From Fredinandcohnia humi (GTDB taxonomy: Bacteria; Bacillota; Bacilli; Bacillales; Bacillaceae_L), in assembly GCF_001439915.1 (NCBI RefSeq), contig NZ_LMBW01000011.1:57021-121020 (forward strand): a stretch of 64,000 nt of DNA, in the 5' to 3' direction. Within the stretch, counting starts at the first letter, position 1. Each line of letters starts with the position of its first letter. Shown one piece after another: positions 55,630-63,850 of the stretch. The position numbers were made by a program, and so were the translations under genes. The notes beneath the pieces were generated by a model. The model did not search any database, was not told the DNA's origin, and saw nothing but the letters and a program-made list of their open reading frames with translations.

Positions 55630-55722
55630 GCAAAAACACCTCCGAATAATGTCACCATACTTATCTAAAGTATTGCCATTTTGGAGGTGTTTTATATTGT
55701 CTCACTATTTTAGGTTAGTCCA

Positions 55723-56280
55723 TACTCTGGTAAAATTGCATTGCTTTTTTTGTGTTTTGTAATTTAAGCCACTCGAACAACGTACTTTCTATTTACCATC
55801 AAATACTTATGCTTGTGTGAAGGTGTGGGAAATGGTTCATAGAATAAAAGCAGTATGAAACTAGCAAATGGTGCTGATTCCAGACTGATTATGGATGACG
55901 TTTGAAAAGATTTGTTAGAAATATAAATTCACGGAAACGATAAACAAGCAGTGGAGTATAATCTTTTTCCACAGTTAAAGATATAACATAAACCCGCTCC
56001 TGCCATTGGTGTAGTTTGCGGTGGTTTCCTTTTGGAAATCACAGGAATGTATACTGGAAAAAGGGATCGGGTTTATTAATTTTAATCACTATTTAGTGAA
56101 ATGCATATGCATGGATGAGATCTCGCTCTAATGAGAGCATAGTTGTTGTTATCTTGAAAGAATAAAATTATGTGATGTTCCTAATATTTAGCAGAGATTC
56201 AATTAAACAACAGATCAAAGAATATCTTTGTGCTAGTGTGGAAAAATTAAAAGAAATGCCATTTAAATTTGACTATATGA
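55723..56280. other. Gap right of the IS element
   Basis: I see no intact gene. AAACCCG near 55991 and CGGGTTT near 56073 could pair around an 80-base region that has a second internal pairing (GGTTTCC / GGAAATC), perhaps a decayed terminator. A palindrome ATGCATATGCAT lies near 56100. Confidence 0.4.
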
Positions 56281-56295
56281 AAACGAGGGATATAT

Positions 56296-56502
56296 ATGGA
56301 TCTACATAGGCTGCTTTTGTTCATTAATATTCTCGGTATTTGCTTTCCCGTGGCACTTACATATGTAATGATAATGAATATTTTATTTAGAATTCCCATT
56401 CAACCTGTATCAATAATCATATTAGCTTTTGGATATATAGTCATGATTAAATCTAATATGTTGTTTCAAGAGCTTTGGAATAAATGGAGAAATCGATATT
56501 AA
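56296..56502 (+). CDS. Small hypothetical membrane protein
   Basis: This is a 68-aa protein with two hydrophobic segments (about 5-28 and 36-50) and a basic, aromatic C-terminus (WNKWRNRY). GAGGGA lies 7-8 bases before the ATG. I do not recognise a family. The clear ribosome site and membrane-like composition make it a plausible gene, but it stands alone among decayed DNA. Confidence 0.4.
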   Translation: MDLHRLLLFINILGICFPVALTYVMIMNILFRIPIQPVSIIILAFGYIVMIKSNMLFQELWNKWRNRY

Positions 56503-56695
56503 CCGGTAGAAATATTCTTCTTGTATTAAATAATAAAATGGACAATGAAAATACATCGGTACCCCTATTGTCATAAATGGGAGGCTAACCTTACAAAAAG
56601 GATGATTTTGAATACACTTTGTACCAATTCTTTATCCATGAAGAAATGCAGTCTGATATTTACCCTGTGAGGTGTGGAAGAAGTATAAACCTATT

Positions 56696-56948
56696 CAAAA
56701 CCTAACCTTAATCGTTACTTCTTTATTAGTTTGTTTTAGCTTAAATAAAAATCTTAGTATCTCCATCTCGTAGTATGGCATGAGAAAAATACCTTGCTGT
56801 ATATATGCTTCATCTTATTATCGAATATAATTAAGTCCTCATCAGTACTTTCAAGGATTCCTAAAAATTCATTGATATAGGTTCAATCAGTACTCGACTT
56901 CCCTAATAATTCCTGAGTAAAGGCATTAACAAACTGTAACTTATACAT
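56696..56948 (-). pseudogene. Remnant of a small unknown gene
   Basis: The minus strand reads MYKLQFVNAFTQELLGKSSTD, then an in-frame TGA, then continues plausibly as INEFLGILESTDEDLIIFD. A frame change near 56770 gives YYEMEILRFLFKLKQTNKE to a stop. The composition is protein-like in all three pieces, so this looks like a broken gene of about 80 codons. The family is unknown. Confidence 0.3.
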
Positions 56949-57184
56949 ATTTAATTATCCCTATATACCAATTTTGTACTATAAACCTAATATTTCTAAA
57001 GATTTAAAATAATATCTGTGCAAAAAGACACTCGTAATGTAGATATGGAAAATATTTCAATGACTTCAATTCATGATCTAGCAATGTTAATAAAATAATT
57101 TGGTAAAATTATCCCAGAGTTAAGAACCTAGGATTTAACAGCATGGTATAGATAACTGATAAACAAAAAAGAAAGGAATTTAAA

Positions 57185-57367
57185 ATGAATAAAAATAGGA
57201 ATCTTAAACCTTATAATCGAGAAGATATTGAAGAAGCACTTAGTAAAATGGGCGATGCTGCAAGAGAAGAAGCAAGAAAAAGTGGAAATCCCGATGCTTC
57301 AATAGTTTATACGAGTAATGGAAAGATGATAAGAGAATATGTAGATGGACGGATAGAAAAAATATAG
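57185..57367 (+). CDS. Small hypothetical cytoplasmic protein
   Basis: This 60-aa hydrophilic protein has a helical N-terminal half (YNREDIEEALSKMGDAAREEARKSG) and a short beta-like tail (SIVYTSNGKMIREYVDGRIEKI). AAAGGAA lies before the ATG. The tail pattern is common in small Bacillus proteins of unknown role found near mobile or toxin-type genes. I do not assign a function. Confidence 0.5.
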   Translation: MNKNRNLKPYNREDIEEALSKMGDAAREEARKSGNPDASIVYTSNGKMIREYVDGRIEKI

Positions 57368-57696
57368 GGAATAATTAAAGAATAAAAAATCCAGCTTAAT
57401 TGAAAAGAATTGCTAAGAATAAAAAGGATTGATAAGGAATAAGGAAACAAGGGCGGAACAGAGTGAAATTTCTTCAATAAATTTGGAACAATCATGATTG
57501 GCACTCATTTTTATGTAATCATTTGGATAAGTGTGAGGTTCTTAGAACAGAGGATATATGAACTTGTTTTATCTTGCGCTCATCCAAAAGAAGGATTAAC
57601 GTTTATTTTTTCTAGCACGCAAATCTGCCAAATTTATAATTTAAGTGCTAACCGAACATATATTCGCATATGATATTTTTATAAGGAGGAGCTAAT

Positions 57697-58041
57697 GTGA
57701 TAAAAGATCGTGGGAAAATGAAATGGGGGGCTGCATTTATGTTGCCTGAAATGGTGGCTTCCCATAACAAGGTGGATTGGGATTATAAAAAAGTTGAAAA
57801 ACCTATCCTTGATGAACATCTATTAGAAGAAATAAACCAAACGATATGTAGTGCAATGGAGTATAACCAAGAACTAGTGTTTACCTTGTACCAAAATGGA
57901 GAATTCCAAATACTAGCTGGAAAAGTACTTTATCTAGAACAAATTAGGTATGAGTTAAGAATTTTAGATAAATTTGACGAAATACACAAGGTTAAGCTAA
58001 ACGACATTGTTAAAGTTATATTTAATTGTGATTGCAAGTAA
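57697..58041 (+). CDS. YolD-like family protein
   Basis: This 114-aa protein starts with IKDRGKMKWGAAFMLPEMV, the signature of the YolD-like family (DRGxxKWxxAMMLPEH). The rest forms the usual small beta domain. The start is GTG 57697 with AAGGAGGAG upstream. Family members are often paired with a UvrX/DinB-type polymerase on phages and plasmids. No such partner is present here, which suggests a remnant of a mobile or SOS-type unit. Confidence 0.75.
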   Translation: MIKDRGKMKWGAAFMLPEMVASHNKVDWDYKKVEKPILDEHLLEEINQTICSAMEYNQELVFTLYQNGEFQILAGKVLYLEQIRYELRILDKFDEIHKVKLNDIVKVIFNCDCK

Positions 58042-58207
58042 ATAGTGCTTTAAACCAGGGAAGAATAATGGATATAACTCAGATTGAACTGTTATTCTTC
58101 AACAATTTAATAAATTCTTACTAACTGAGTATTAAAGTTCGTTAAGCAAAAATCAGTAATCAGTTTAATACCGATTTAATAATGAATCCTCTAGAGTATA
58201 TCTAAAG

Positions 58208-58239
58208 AAAAAATCCCGCTTCTCTTTGTCAGGAGCGGG
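58208..58239 (-). terminator. Terminator facing left
   Basis: Arms CCCGCTTCT (58215-58223) and AGGAGCGGG (58231-58239) form a stem. On the minus strand it is followed by a run of six T. No minus-strand gene precedes it, so it may be a leftover of a lost gene. Similar CCCGCTCC fragments occur near 55993 and 60222. Confidence 0.5.
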
Positions 58240-58379
58240 TTGTCCATTTTAAAACGTCTTTACGTTTATTTCATTCATACAATTGTTACTAATAGTGGAG
58301 GATGAAAATTAAAGGGATAAATAAATGCATGACAAGACTCAAGTTGGATTCTATAATAACCCGGGAAAGAAGAGATAAA

Positions 58380-58697
58380 ATGAGTGAATTTAGTCAACTT
58401 ATCAATGCCTTGCGGTACAATAAAGCCTACGAAGCATATTATGAGGAAAGCAAGGCAGAAATAAATGAAACAATTAATAGTCTGTATTCATTTATTCAGG
58501 AAGGGTTTACTGCTGGATATGAAAGTGGGAGAAAAGAAGGTTATACCGAAGGAGTTATAGATACAAATATTAAAATGTTATTCAAACTAGTAACCCAAAC
58601 CGATTTGAGTGATACAGAAATATTAACTATTTTAGATAAACAAGAAGAAAATATTTATATCCAACAATTGAAAGAATTAAGAAAATCAAATCATTGA
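58380..58697 (+). CDS. Hypothetical helical protein
   Basis: This is a 105-aa, mostly helical protein rich in Glu, Lys and Tyr, with the repeat-like FTAGYESGRKEGYTEG in the middle. GAAGAG before ATG 58380 favours that start over ATG 58302, whose GGAGG box is too close. The C-terminal SDTEILTILDKQEEN segment resembles tails of PD-(D/E)XK transposase-like proteins, but this is too weak for a family call. Confidence 0.45.
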   Translation: MSEFSQLINALRYNKAYEAYYEESKAEINETINSLYSFIQEGFTAGYESGRKEGYTEGVIDTNIKMLFKLVTQTDLSDTEILTILDKQEENIYIQQLKELRKSNH

Positions 58698-59067
58698 TTT
58701 TACGTAGGATATGATAAGTGTGACATCCAGATTTCCCCAAATATGCCCCTACTCCTTGAAAAACGGGGTATTAATTGTTTGAGGAATTACTTAACTCTTT
58801 GGGAATCTACCGATATCAATATAAACAGAAAATATTCGACATATTTTAAAGGAGTTTATATATATGGATATCGAATAGATACACGTCTAGAAAATACATT
58901 TTAGAAAATATTGATTTATTATATTCTAAAAGCAATTTCCTAAATAGAAATGCTCGAGATCTGTTGAAGAAGTTAGTTAAAGATACCAAAGTTAATATGC
59001 GAAGTGAAAGGAGTGTTGCAAACGTGAAATACATGTAATAAGTGCCAAACGTCTTGGGCGGCCCGAT

Positions 59068-59259
59068 ATGTATGATCATCTTTTTTTTCCAGTAAATGAG
59101 TATAGTGAATCAGATGCCATTGCACAATTTCAACCTGTTGAGAAATTTACGAATAAATACAATCGTATAGTTCCATACACAGCATACGAATATGATGGGA
59201 ACACGTACCACCATATTATCTACTCAGGTATTGCTGATGAAAGTGAGATTAATGATTAG
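59068..59259 (+). CDS. Hypothetical protein, probably a truncated gene
   Basis: This is a 63-aa ORF without a ribosome binding site. Protein-like sequence extends upstream of the ATG in the same frame (EIHVISAKRLGRPD from about 59025) back to a stop, with no start codon, so the N-terminus seems to have been lost. The visible part has aromatic, beta-rich composition (VPYTAYEYDGNTYHHIIYSG). The family is unknown. The flanking 58698-59067 and 59260-59394 hold nothing else I can name. Confidence 0.3.
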   Translation: MYDHLFFPVNEYSESDAIAQFQPVEKFTNKYNRIVPYTAYEYDGNTYHHIIYSGIADESEIND

Positions 59260-59394
59260 AGACAAATTCCTGTTTGCCCAAAGTATAAGCAATTTCTGCA
59301 TTATGCTTAAATTCCACAATCGGGCGTTTTTCATTAATAAAAAAGCGTCTTTTTGCATGTACAACACATTTAAGTGATTGAGGTGTAAAAAAGA

Positions 59395-59982
59395 TTGAGA
59401 CACATGGATATACAAACTTTATATAAAATAAAAGAAATTACATCAGTTGGTGAATGGAAAGAAGTTGAAGGTTGTCCGAATTACATGATAAATACAGATG
59501 GCGAGGTATTAAATAAAACTAATGGCAAAATATTAACACACCATATTAACACTGGAGGGTATAAGTTTGTTAGCTTAAGAATTAACGGTAAACCTAAACA
59601 GCTATTAGTTCATCGACTGGTCGCAATAGCATTTATACCTAATCCTGATAACAAACCAATTGTTAACCATATGGATTCAGACCGATTAAATCCAAAAAAA
59701 AGTAATTTAGAATGGGTTACTCACAAAGAGAATTCTGACCATATGGTTAATAGTTTTCGTAGTCCTAATCAAACTATGACAATTTTGTTAGATAAGATGG
59801 GTAATGAGATATGTGTTTTTCCATCCCATAGTCGATGTATAACATACATATTTAACCGTTTTCGCATTGAACATGGATACGATGAGGGTGAGGCAATAGT
59901 TGAGGATATAGAATTCTACACAGAGTTACCTCATATAATAAGAGACGGAAGAGTAGCTTTACGCTATAAACTTAGTTTCTAA
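59395..59982 (+). CDS. HNH homing-type endonuclease (NUMOD4-HNH)
   Basis: This 195-aa nuclease has an N-terminal NUMOD4 domain (about 18-50: GEWKEVEGCPNYMINTDGEVLN) followed by an HNH_3 domain (about 75-118: LLVHRLVAIAFIPNPDNKPIVNHMDSDRLNPKKSNLEWVT). The His of VHRL, the Asn-His of VNHMD and the Asn of NLEW are visible. GAGGTG at 59380-59385 fits the TTG start at 59395 better than ATG 59404. Such free-standing HNH genes are typical of phages and other mobile DNA. The C-terminal ~70 residues are an extra domain I do not recognise. Confidence 0.8.
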   Translation: MRHMDIQTLYKIKEITSVGEWKEVEGCPNYMINTDGEVLNKTNGKILTHHINTGGYKFVSLRINGKPKQLLVHRLVAIAFIPNPDNKPIVNHMDSDRLNPKKSNLEWVTHKENSDHMVNSFRSPNQTMTILLDKMGNEICVFPSHSRCITYIFNRFRIEHGYDEGEAIVEDIEFYTELPHIIRDGRVALRYKLSF

Positions 59983-60121
59983 TAAAACAGACCCCGTTAC
60001 TAAACAACTAATTCCGTTTTGGAGTACAAAAACTAAATTGCCATAAAAAACAGCACCACAGATAGCACTGGTTTTAGTATACTGCAAGTGCTGTTTAGAA
60101 TAGGATTTGTGAAGAAATACA

Positions 60122-60151
60122 CTTCAACGAACGGGTGCTTTAGTTAAAGAA
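60122..60151. repeat. Short palindromic repeat, copy 1
   Basis: The core AACGGGTGCTTTAGTT lies in a partly palindromic unit (AACTAA ... TTAGTT in the consensus). It is shared with copies at 60357, 60781 and 61624. Confidence 0.55.
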
Positions 60152-60173
60152 CAAAACAATAAATAAGAGGAAA

Positions 60174-60201
60174 AAGCTCAGTTCAAATTAGAACTGAGCT
60201 T
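60174..60201. terminator. Terminator-like hairpin
   Basis: Perfect 11-base arms AAGCTCAGTTC (60174-60184) and GAACTGAGCTT (60191-60201), with A-rich sequence before and T/A-rich sequence after. It is directly next to repeat copy 1 and well downstream of the HNH gene. Confidence 0.6.
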
Positions 60202-60356
60202 ATATATTTAACATGAAGAACCCGCTCCCATTAAATGAAACCATTATTTAGAAGAAGTTCTTATAACACCGATTATGTGAACCTAATCATAAAACAATAA
60301 CAAGGATTATTAGAAAAATTATAGAATAATACACTCTATAATGTGAAGTTTTTCAC

Positions 60357-60386
60357 TTAAACTAACGGGCAGTTTAGTTCAATAAG
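60357..60386. repeat. Short palindromic repeat, copy 2
   Basis: TTAAACTAACGGGCAGTTTA is a variant of the same unit with the arms AAACTAA / TTAGTT intact and the loop changed. Confidence 0.5.
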
Positions 60387-60533
60387 CCAAATGGATTTTT
60401 ACTTATTATAAATGGAAAATTTATATAAAAATGGAACATCTATTTGTTTCAAACGTATTAAAGTAAAGCAGCAGGTTAGTTGAATAAAGAAGATTGAAAG
60501 GAAAGTAATTCATAAAAAAAGGGGGTATAGAAG

Positions 60534-60764
60534 GTGGACTTATTACTCTGGATAACTACTGGTTTCATGCTAATCGGATTAGTTGTTCTCGTTTCTATGA
60601 AAAAAGGTATGGAAAGTAAGGTCGCTTTTATAAAAGCAAATATGGAAGACGAGGAAAATTCATCAAAAGCTAAATCCGTAATTTGGTGGATATGGAGTAC
60701 CACTGCTTGGGGAGTAGGGGGTATATTTCTTGTTGTTTGGTGGTTTCATAATTATTTTGGATAA
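60534..60764 (+). CDS. Small hypothetical membrane protein
   Basis: This 76-aa protein has two membrane helices (about 3-22 and 48-70) joined by a charged loop (KKGMESKVAFIKANMEDEEN). The start is GTG 60534, preceded by a GGGGG-type site. The Trp-rich second helix (WWIWSTTAWG) is distinctive. It is flanked by palindromic repeats and a terminator, so it seems to be a real single-gene unit. No family is recognised. Confidence 0.5.
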   Translation: MDLLLWITTGFMLIGLVVLVSMKKGMESKVAFIKANMEDEENSSKAKSVIWWIWSTTAWGVGGIFLVVWWFHNYFG

Positions 60765-60780
60765 CTGTCGGTTTCAAATG

Positions 60781-60810
60781 TACTTAAACTAACGGGTGCT
60801 TTAGTAAAAA
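60781..60810. repeat. Short palindromic repeat, copy 3
   Basis: ACTTAAACTAACGGGTGCTT plus TTAGT is the best match to the consensus of this family, directly before a terminator. Confidence 0.55.
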
Positions 60811-60816
60811 AACAAA

Positions 60817-60860
60817 CCTCAATTTTATCTTTGTATCTCATAGATAAAATTGAGGTTTTT
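60817..60860. terminator. Strong terminator shared by convergent genes
   Basis: Perfect 14-base arms CCTCAATTTTATCT (60817-60830) and AGATAAAATTGAGG (60842-60855) are followed by TTTTT, with an A-run on the other side. It serves the small membrane protein and the convergent yabR. Confidence 0.85.
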
Positions 60861-60943
60861 ATGATGGGCAAATTCTTAACGTTGTAAATCCGCACCATCC
60901 TGACGCTACCCCTATATGATCTTAATGACAAAACAAATCTAGT

Positions 60944-61393
60944 TTATCCTCGTCTACCGCCTCTACCACCACGCTTTGATTCGGTGCTACGTTTGAGTGT
61001 TGATAAACTTTCTTCACTAGCCTTTAAAAAACTAGTCATTTTATCTTCAAAACTTTCTTTTGGTTTGAAATTTCCTTTAGAACGAAAATCTTTGGAATGG
61101 CTGTTTGGTCTTCCAGGTCGCGATGGACGTTTTGAATAAGTGGAGGTTTGTTCTTTGGGTTTTTCTATAGCTTTTTTGATGGATAAAGAAATTTTCCCTT
61201 CCTTCTCACTAATCACTTTTACTTCAACCTGATCGCCTACTTTGAGATGGTCATTAACGTCTTTTACATAGCTATCTGCTACTTCGCTGATATGCACAAG
61301 ACCTGTTACTCCTTCTGGTAATTCAACGAATGCTCCAAAATTAGTGATGCCTGTTACTTTACCTTGTACCTTACTTCCAACTTCTACTTCCAT
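60944..61393 (-). CDS. yabR: S1-domain RNA-binding protein YabR
   Basis: This 149-aa protein has an N-terminal S1 domain (about 3-75: VGSKVQGKVTGITNFGAFVELPEGVTGLVHISEVAD) followed by a basic, disordered region and the closing FEDKMTSFLKASEESLSTLKR...SKRGGRGGRRG. The tail and length match Bacillus YabR very well. In B. subtilis yabR lies between divIC and spoIIE; here it stands alone, so it is a relocated or second copy. AGGAGG lies upstream of the ATG. Confidence 0.85.
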   Translation of the reverse strand: MEVEVGSKVQGKVTGITNFGAFVELPEGVTGLVHISEVADSYVKDVNDHLKVGDQVEVKVISEKEGKISLSIKKAIEKPKEQTSTYSKRPSRPGRPNSHSKDFRSKGNFKPKESFEDKMTSFLKASEESLSTLKRSTESKRGGRGGRRG

Positions 61394-61431
61394 AAAAAAA
61401 TATTCCTCCTCAATAATGTTACCAACGTTTC

Positions 61432-61440
61432 ATTATAGCA
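61432..61440 (-). promoter_or_regulatory. Extended -10 promoter of yabR
   Basis: On the minus strand TGCTATAAT (61440 to 61432) is a perfect extended -10 element about 40 bases ahead of the yabR start. The -35 region is weak, as is usual with extended -10 promoters. Confidence 0.5.
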
Positions 61441-61623
61441 AATTGAGAAATAATATCTATTGGATTTATTTTGCTTTTATTTTTCTAAGAGAAAGCATAG
61501 GAAATCGGATTTACAACGCTAAGCATTTTGATACAAGTCTTATGAGACATTACGAAGTCTTATTTAAAGGTGATTTGATTAAGTATCAATAGACTTTACT
61601 CTATTGATATTGTGAAAAAATGT

Positions 61624-61653
61624 ACTTAAAGTAACGGGTGCTTTACCTTAATA
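61624..61653. repeat. Short palindromic repeat, copy 4
   Basis: CTTAAAGTAACGGGTGCTTT again carries the AACGGGTGCTTTA core. More divergent relatives (AAACTATCG...) occur at 62938 and 63912. Confidence 0.5.
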
Positions 61654-61744
61654 AGGTCCTTGAAACTATTTTTCACAATAGGGAGCATTTCTTTAATATA
61701 TATAAGCAGGGTCAGTCCATTCTAAGAGTATATAATATGACAAG

Positions 61745-61778
61745 GGCATCCGAATAGATCTATTCAGGATGCCTTTTT
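61745..61778 (+). terminator. Rho-independent terminator
   Basis: Arms GGCATCCGAATAG and TATTCAGGATGCC (61745-61773) form a long stem followed by TTTTT. No + strand gene lies directly upstream, so its gene is unknown. Confidence 0.7.
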
Positions 61779-61856
61779 GTCTACCAAATCACCAACACTA
61801 AAGGGGCTTTATTCTAATAAGATAACATTAAGAAATTAATTTATCCTCAAATATAA

Positions 61857-62297
61857 TTATTCTTCAAGAACGTCTTTAATAAATGGTTTAAATTCCACAA
61901 CAGAAGATAATTTTATTAAGGTAGACGGTTCTCCGTAAGGTAAAGTAGCATCAATAAATTCCTCAAGTATTTTCACTGATTCCGTTACGACTTTTACTAA
62001 ATAACTATACTGACCTGCTAATCGATGGCATTCTACTACTACCGGATGTTCTTTACAAAAATCTCTAAATTTCTTTCCTTGTTTCGTATCGAATAAAATA
62101 AATGCTGTTACATTTTTATTGAGTTTTTCAGGATCGATGATAGCCCTATACCCTTTTATAACTTCTTTATCCTCAAGTTTTTTTACCCTTTCGTTTGTTG
62201 CAGGAGTTGAAAGTCCAATCTTCTTTCCTAATTCTGTCATTGATATTCGAGCATTGTTTTGAAGTTGAGTAAGAATGCTTTGATCAATTTCATCCAA
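61857..62297 (-). CDS. Lrp/AsnC-family transcriptional regulator
   Basis: This 146-aa regulator has an N-terminal helix-turn-helix (about 10-55: QLQNNARISMTELGKKIGLSTPATNERVKKLE) and a C-terminal RAM/AsnC effector domain. GGTGGAGG sits just before TTG 62297, so I prefer that start; a GTG at 62309 would overlap the site. It is divergent from an acetyltransferase gene across about 170 very AT-rich bases, and such regulators usually control the divergent neighbour and themselves. An amino acid is the likely effector class. Confidence 0.83.
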   Translation of the reverse strand: MDEIDQSILTQLQNNARISMTELGKKIGLSTPATNERVKKLEDKEVIKGYRAIIDPEKLNKNVTAFILFDTKQGKKFRDFCKEHPVVVECHRLAGQYSYLVKVVTESVKILEEFIDATLPYGEPSTLIKLSSVVEFKPFIKDVLEE

Positions 62298-62466
62298 GGT
62301 AGCCTCCACCTTTACATTAAAAAATTAAGTATGTATATATTATTAAAGTTTAAAATTAAGTAATTTTTAAAAAAACCTTAAAATAATTATGTATTTAGAA
62401 TAATATACCATATAAAATTGTAATCAATAAAGTTTTATTATTTTATCTATGGGGAGAGGAATTCAA

Positions 62467-62913
62467 ATGGAAATATATCAAGCTACCATTGAAGACTTAG
62501 AAGGAGTATCAAATTTATTTAATTTGTATCGTATGTTTTATCAACAAACATCAGATTTAGAAGGTGCCAAGACTTACATAAAAAATCGTTTAGAAAGCAA
62601 GGATTCTATTATATTCGTTGTTAAAGATAAACAAGAGTATGTTGGATTTACTCAACTATATCCCACGTTTTCATCAATATCCATGAAAAGAGCATGGATA
62701 TTAAATGACTTGTATATAGATGTAAAAACCAGGAACCAAGGAATAGGAGAAATGCTCTTACATAAAGCAAAAGATTTCGCTATTAAAACAGGTGCTAAAA
62801 GTATTAGTTTGGAAACAGCACCAGATAATTACGTTGCTCAAAGATTATATGAAAAAAATGGATACAAAAAGGACTCTCAATATTATCATTATGATTTAGA
62901 TTTAGCTGAATAG
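62467..62913 (+). CDS. GNAT-family N-acetyltransferase
   Basis: This 148-aa acetyltransferase has the central strand region ILNDLYIDVKTRNQGIGEMLLHKAKDFA, which contains the acetyl-CoA motif (RNQGIG), and the C-terminal NYVAQRLYEKNGYKKD that marks the GNAT fold. GGGGAGAGG supports ATG 62467 over ATG 62449. The acceptor is unknown; with a divergent Lrp-type regulator, an amino acid or amine is plausible. Confidence 0.83.
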   Translation: MEIYQATIEDLEGVSNLFNLYRMFYQQTSDLEGAKTYIKNRLESKDSIIFVVKDKQEYVGFTQLYPTFSSISMKRAWILNDLYIDVKTRNQGIGEMLLHKAKDFAIKTGAKSISLETAPDNYVAQRLYEKNGYKKDSQYYHYDLDLAE

Positions 62914-62952
62914 CCTTTAATGCTTATTAAACTATCGAGTGCAATAGTTTAA

Positions 62953-62985
62953 TGGAGCAACTAGTTATTAAAACAAGTTGCTCCA
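62953..62985. terminator. Terminator between convergent acetyltransferase and recombinase genes
   Basis: Perfect 10-base arms TGGAGCAACT (62953-62962) and AGTTGCTCCA (62976-62985) form a stem between the two convergent stop codons. A divergent palindromic-repeat relative precedes it. Confidence 0.65.
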
Positions 62986-62994
62986 ATGGATTTG

Positions 62995-63837
62995 TTAGAA
63001 ATATTTTTGATAAAACTCCTTCCTTAGACGACCACTTAGCTCAGCATATATTCGAGTAGTTTCACTTTTCTCATGTCCCATCAAACTCTGTATCACTTCA
63101 ATGGGTGCCCCATTATTTAGTAAGTGGGTCGCATAACTGTGTCGCAGTTGATGCGGATGGATTACTTTATTAATACCTGCCCGTTTTGATATTCGTTTAA
63201 TGATATATCGCATTTGTGCTTTGCTCATTCGATGAGGATGTCTTTCGGTTACAAAGATAGCTGCATCATTATCTTCTCGGCTTTCTATATATCGTTTAAG
63301 CCAAATGTCGCATCGAATATTAAAATATACTTCCCTCTCCTTATCACCTTTCCCCTTAACGATGGCAGAGTGATTAGACCAATTAATGCTATTCTTATCG
63401 AGAGTTACGATCTCACCAATCCTACAACCTGTTGAAAACATAAACTCAAATAGAGCTTTCTCCATAGGTATAAAACAAGCTTCTCTAAGATGTTCAATTT
63501 CCCTTTCTGTTAAAAATTTGGGGATTCTTTTCCCTAACTTTGGTTCTTTAATCTTGGCTGCTGGATTTTTACTGATATGTCCTTCTTCGTGTGTCCAGCG
63601 AAAGAGCGACTTCATTGAACGAACACGATGTGCAAGTGATGAGGGTTTTAATGTATTGCTAGACTTGGAGAGGTAAGCTTTTAACTGCTCTGTTGAAAGT
63701 AATTCAATTTCAACATCTCCAAAATGACGAATTAGTAAGTTGACCTGAAGTTGATATGCTATTAATGTTTGTGGTGAAAATCCCTCTATTCGCTTATCCG
63801 ATTCATACGTTTCCCATGCCTTTGATAGTAACAGAAT
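62995..63837 (-). CDS. Tyrosine recombinase (XerC/D-like integrase), non-standard start
   Basis: This is a full-length recombinase of about 280 aa. The frame is open from 63837 with a normal SAM-like core-binding domain (SKAWETYESDKRI, FSPQTLIAYQLQVNLLIRHFG), whereas the first ATG (63615) would cut it off. AAGGGAGAG at 63850-63842 is well placed for ATT (63837) or CTG (63834). All catalytic residues are visible: Arg in GCRIGE, Lys in VKGKGDKER, HxxR in HPHQLRHSYATHLL, His in LMGHEKSE and Tyr in TTRIYAEL. It could be a mobile-element integrase or a second Xer-type enzyme. Confidence 0.75.
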   Translation of the reverse strand: MLLLSKAWETYESDKRIEGFSPQTLIAYQLQVNLLIRHFGDVEIELLSTEQLKAYLSKSSNTLKPSSLAHRVRSMKSLFRWTHEEGHISKNPAAKIKEPKLGKRIPKFLTEREIEHLREACFIPMEKALFEFMFSTGCRIGEIVTLDKNSINWSNHSAIVKGKGDKEREVYFNIRCDIWLKRYIESREDNDAAIFVTERHPHRMSKAQMRYIIKRISKRAGINKVIHPHQLRHSYATHLLNNGAPIEVIQSLMGHEKSETTRIYAELSGRLRKEFYQKYF

Positions 63838-63850
63838 ATATCTCTCCCTT

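Larger units (their letters stand above)
54196..55722 (-). mobile_element. IS3-family insertion sequence, apparently intact
   Basis: The element is about 1.53 kb. The left end starts TGAACTGACCTAGCC (54196 on) and the right end, read on the opposite strand from 55722, starts TGGACTAACCTAAAA; both continue into GAGACA, ATATAAAACACCT. These are matching imperfect inverted repeats of about 40 bases. It encodes two overlapping-frame ORFs, as IS3 members do. I see no clear target-site duplication: flanks are CGAAC on the left and TACTC on the right. Between orfB and the left end lies an unusually long hairpin. Confidence 0.85.

Noticed and set aside
59192-59415. Two overlapping ORFs on opposite strands
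   Set aside because: Both lack ribosome sites and contain no recognisable protein pattern; they lie in the leader of the HNH gene.
60100-61700. Regularly named repeats that might suggest a CRISPR array
   Set aside because: Copies are irregularly spaced (hundreds of bases), imperfect and separated by genes, so this is not a CRISPR array.
61857-62309. GTG start of the Lrp-type regulator at 62309
   Set aside because: The GTG is part of the GGTGGAGG ribosome site; TTG 62297 has correct spacing and matches the usual N-terminus of the family.
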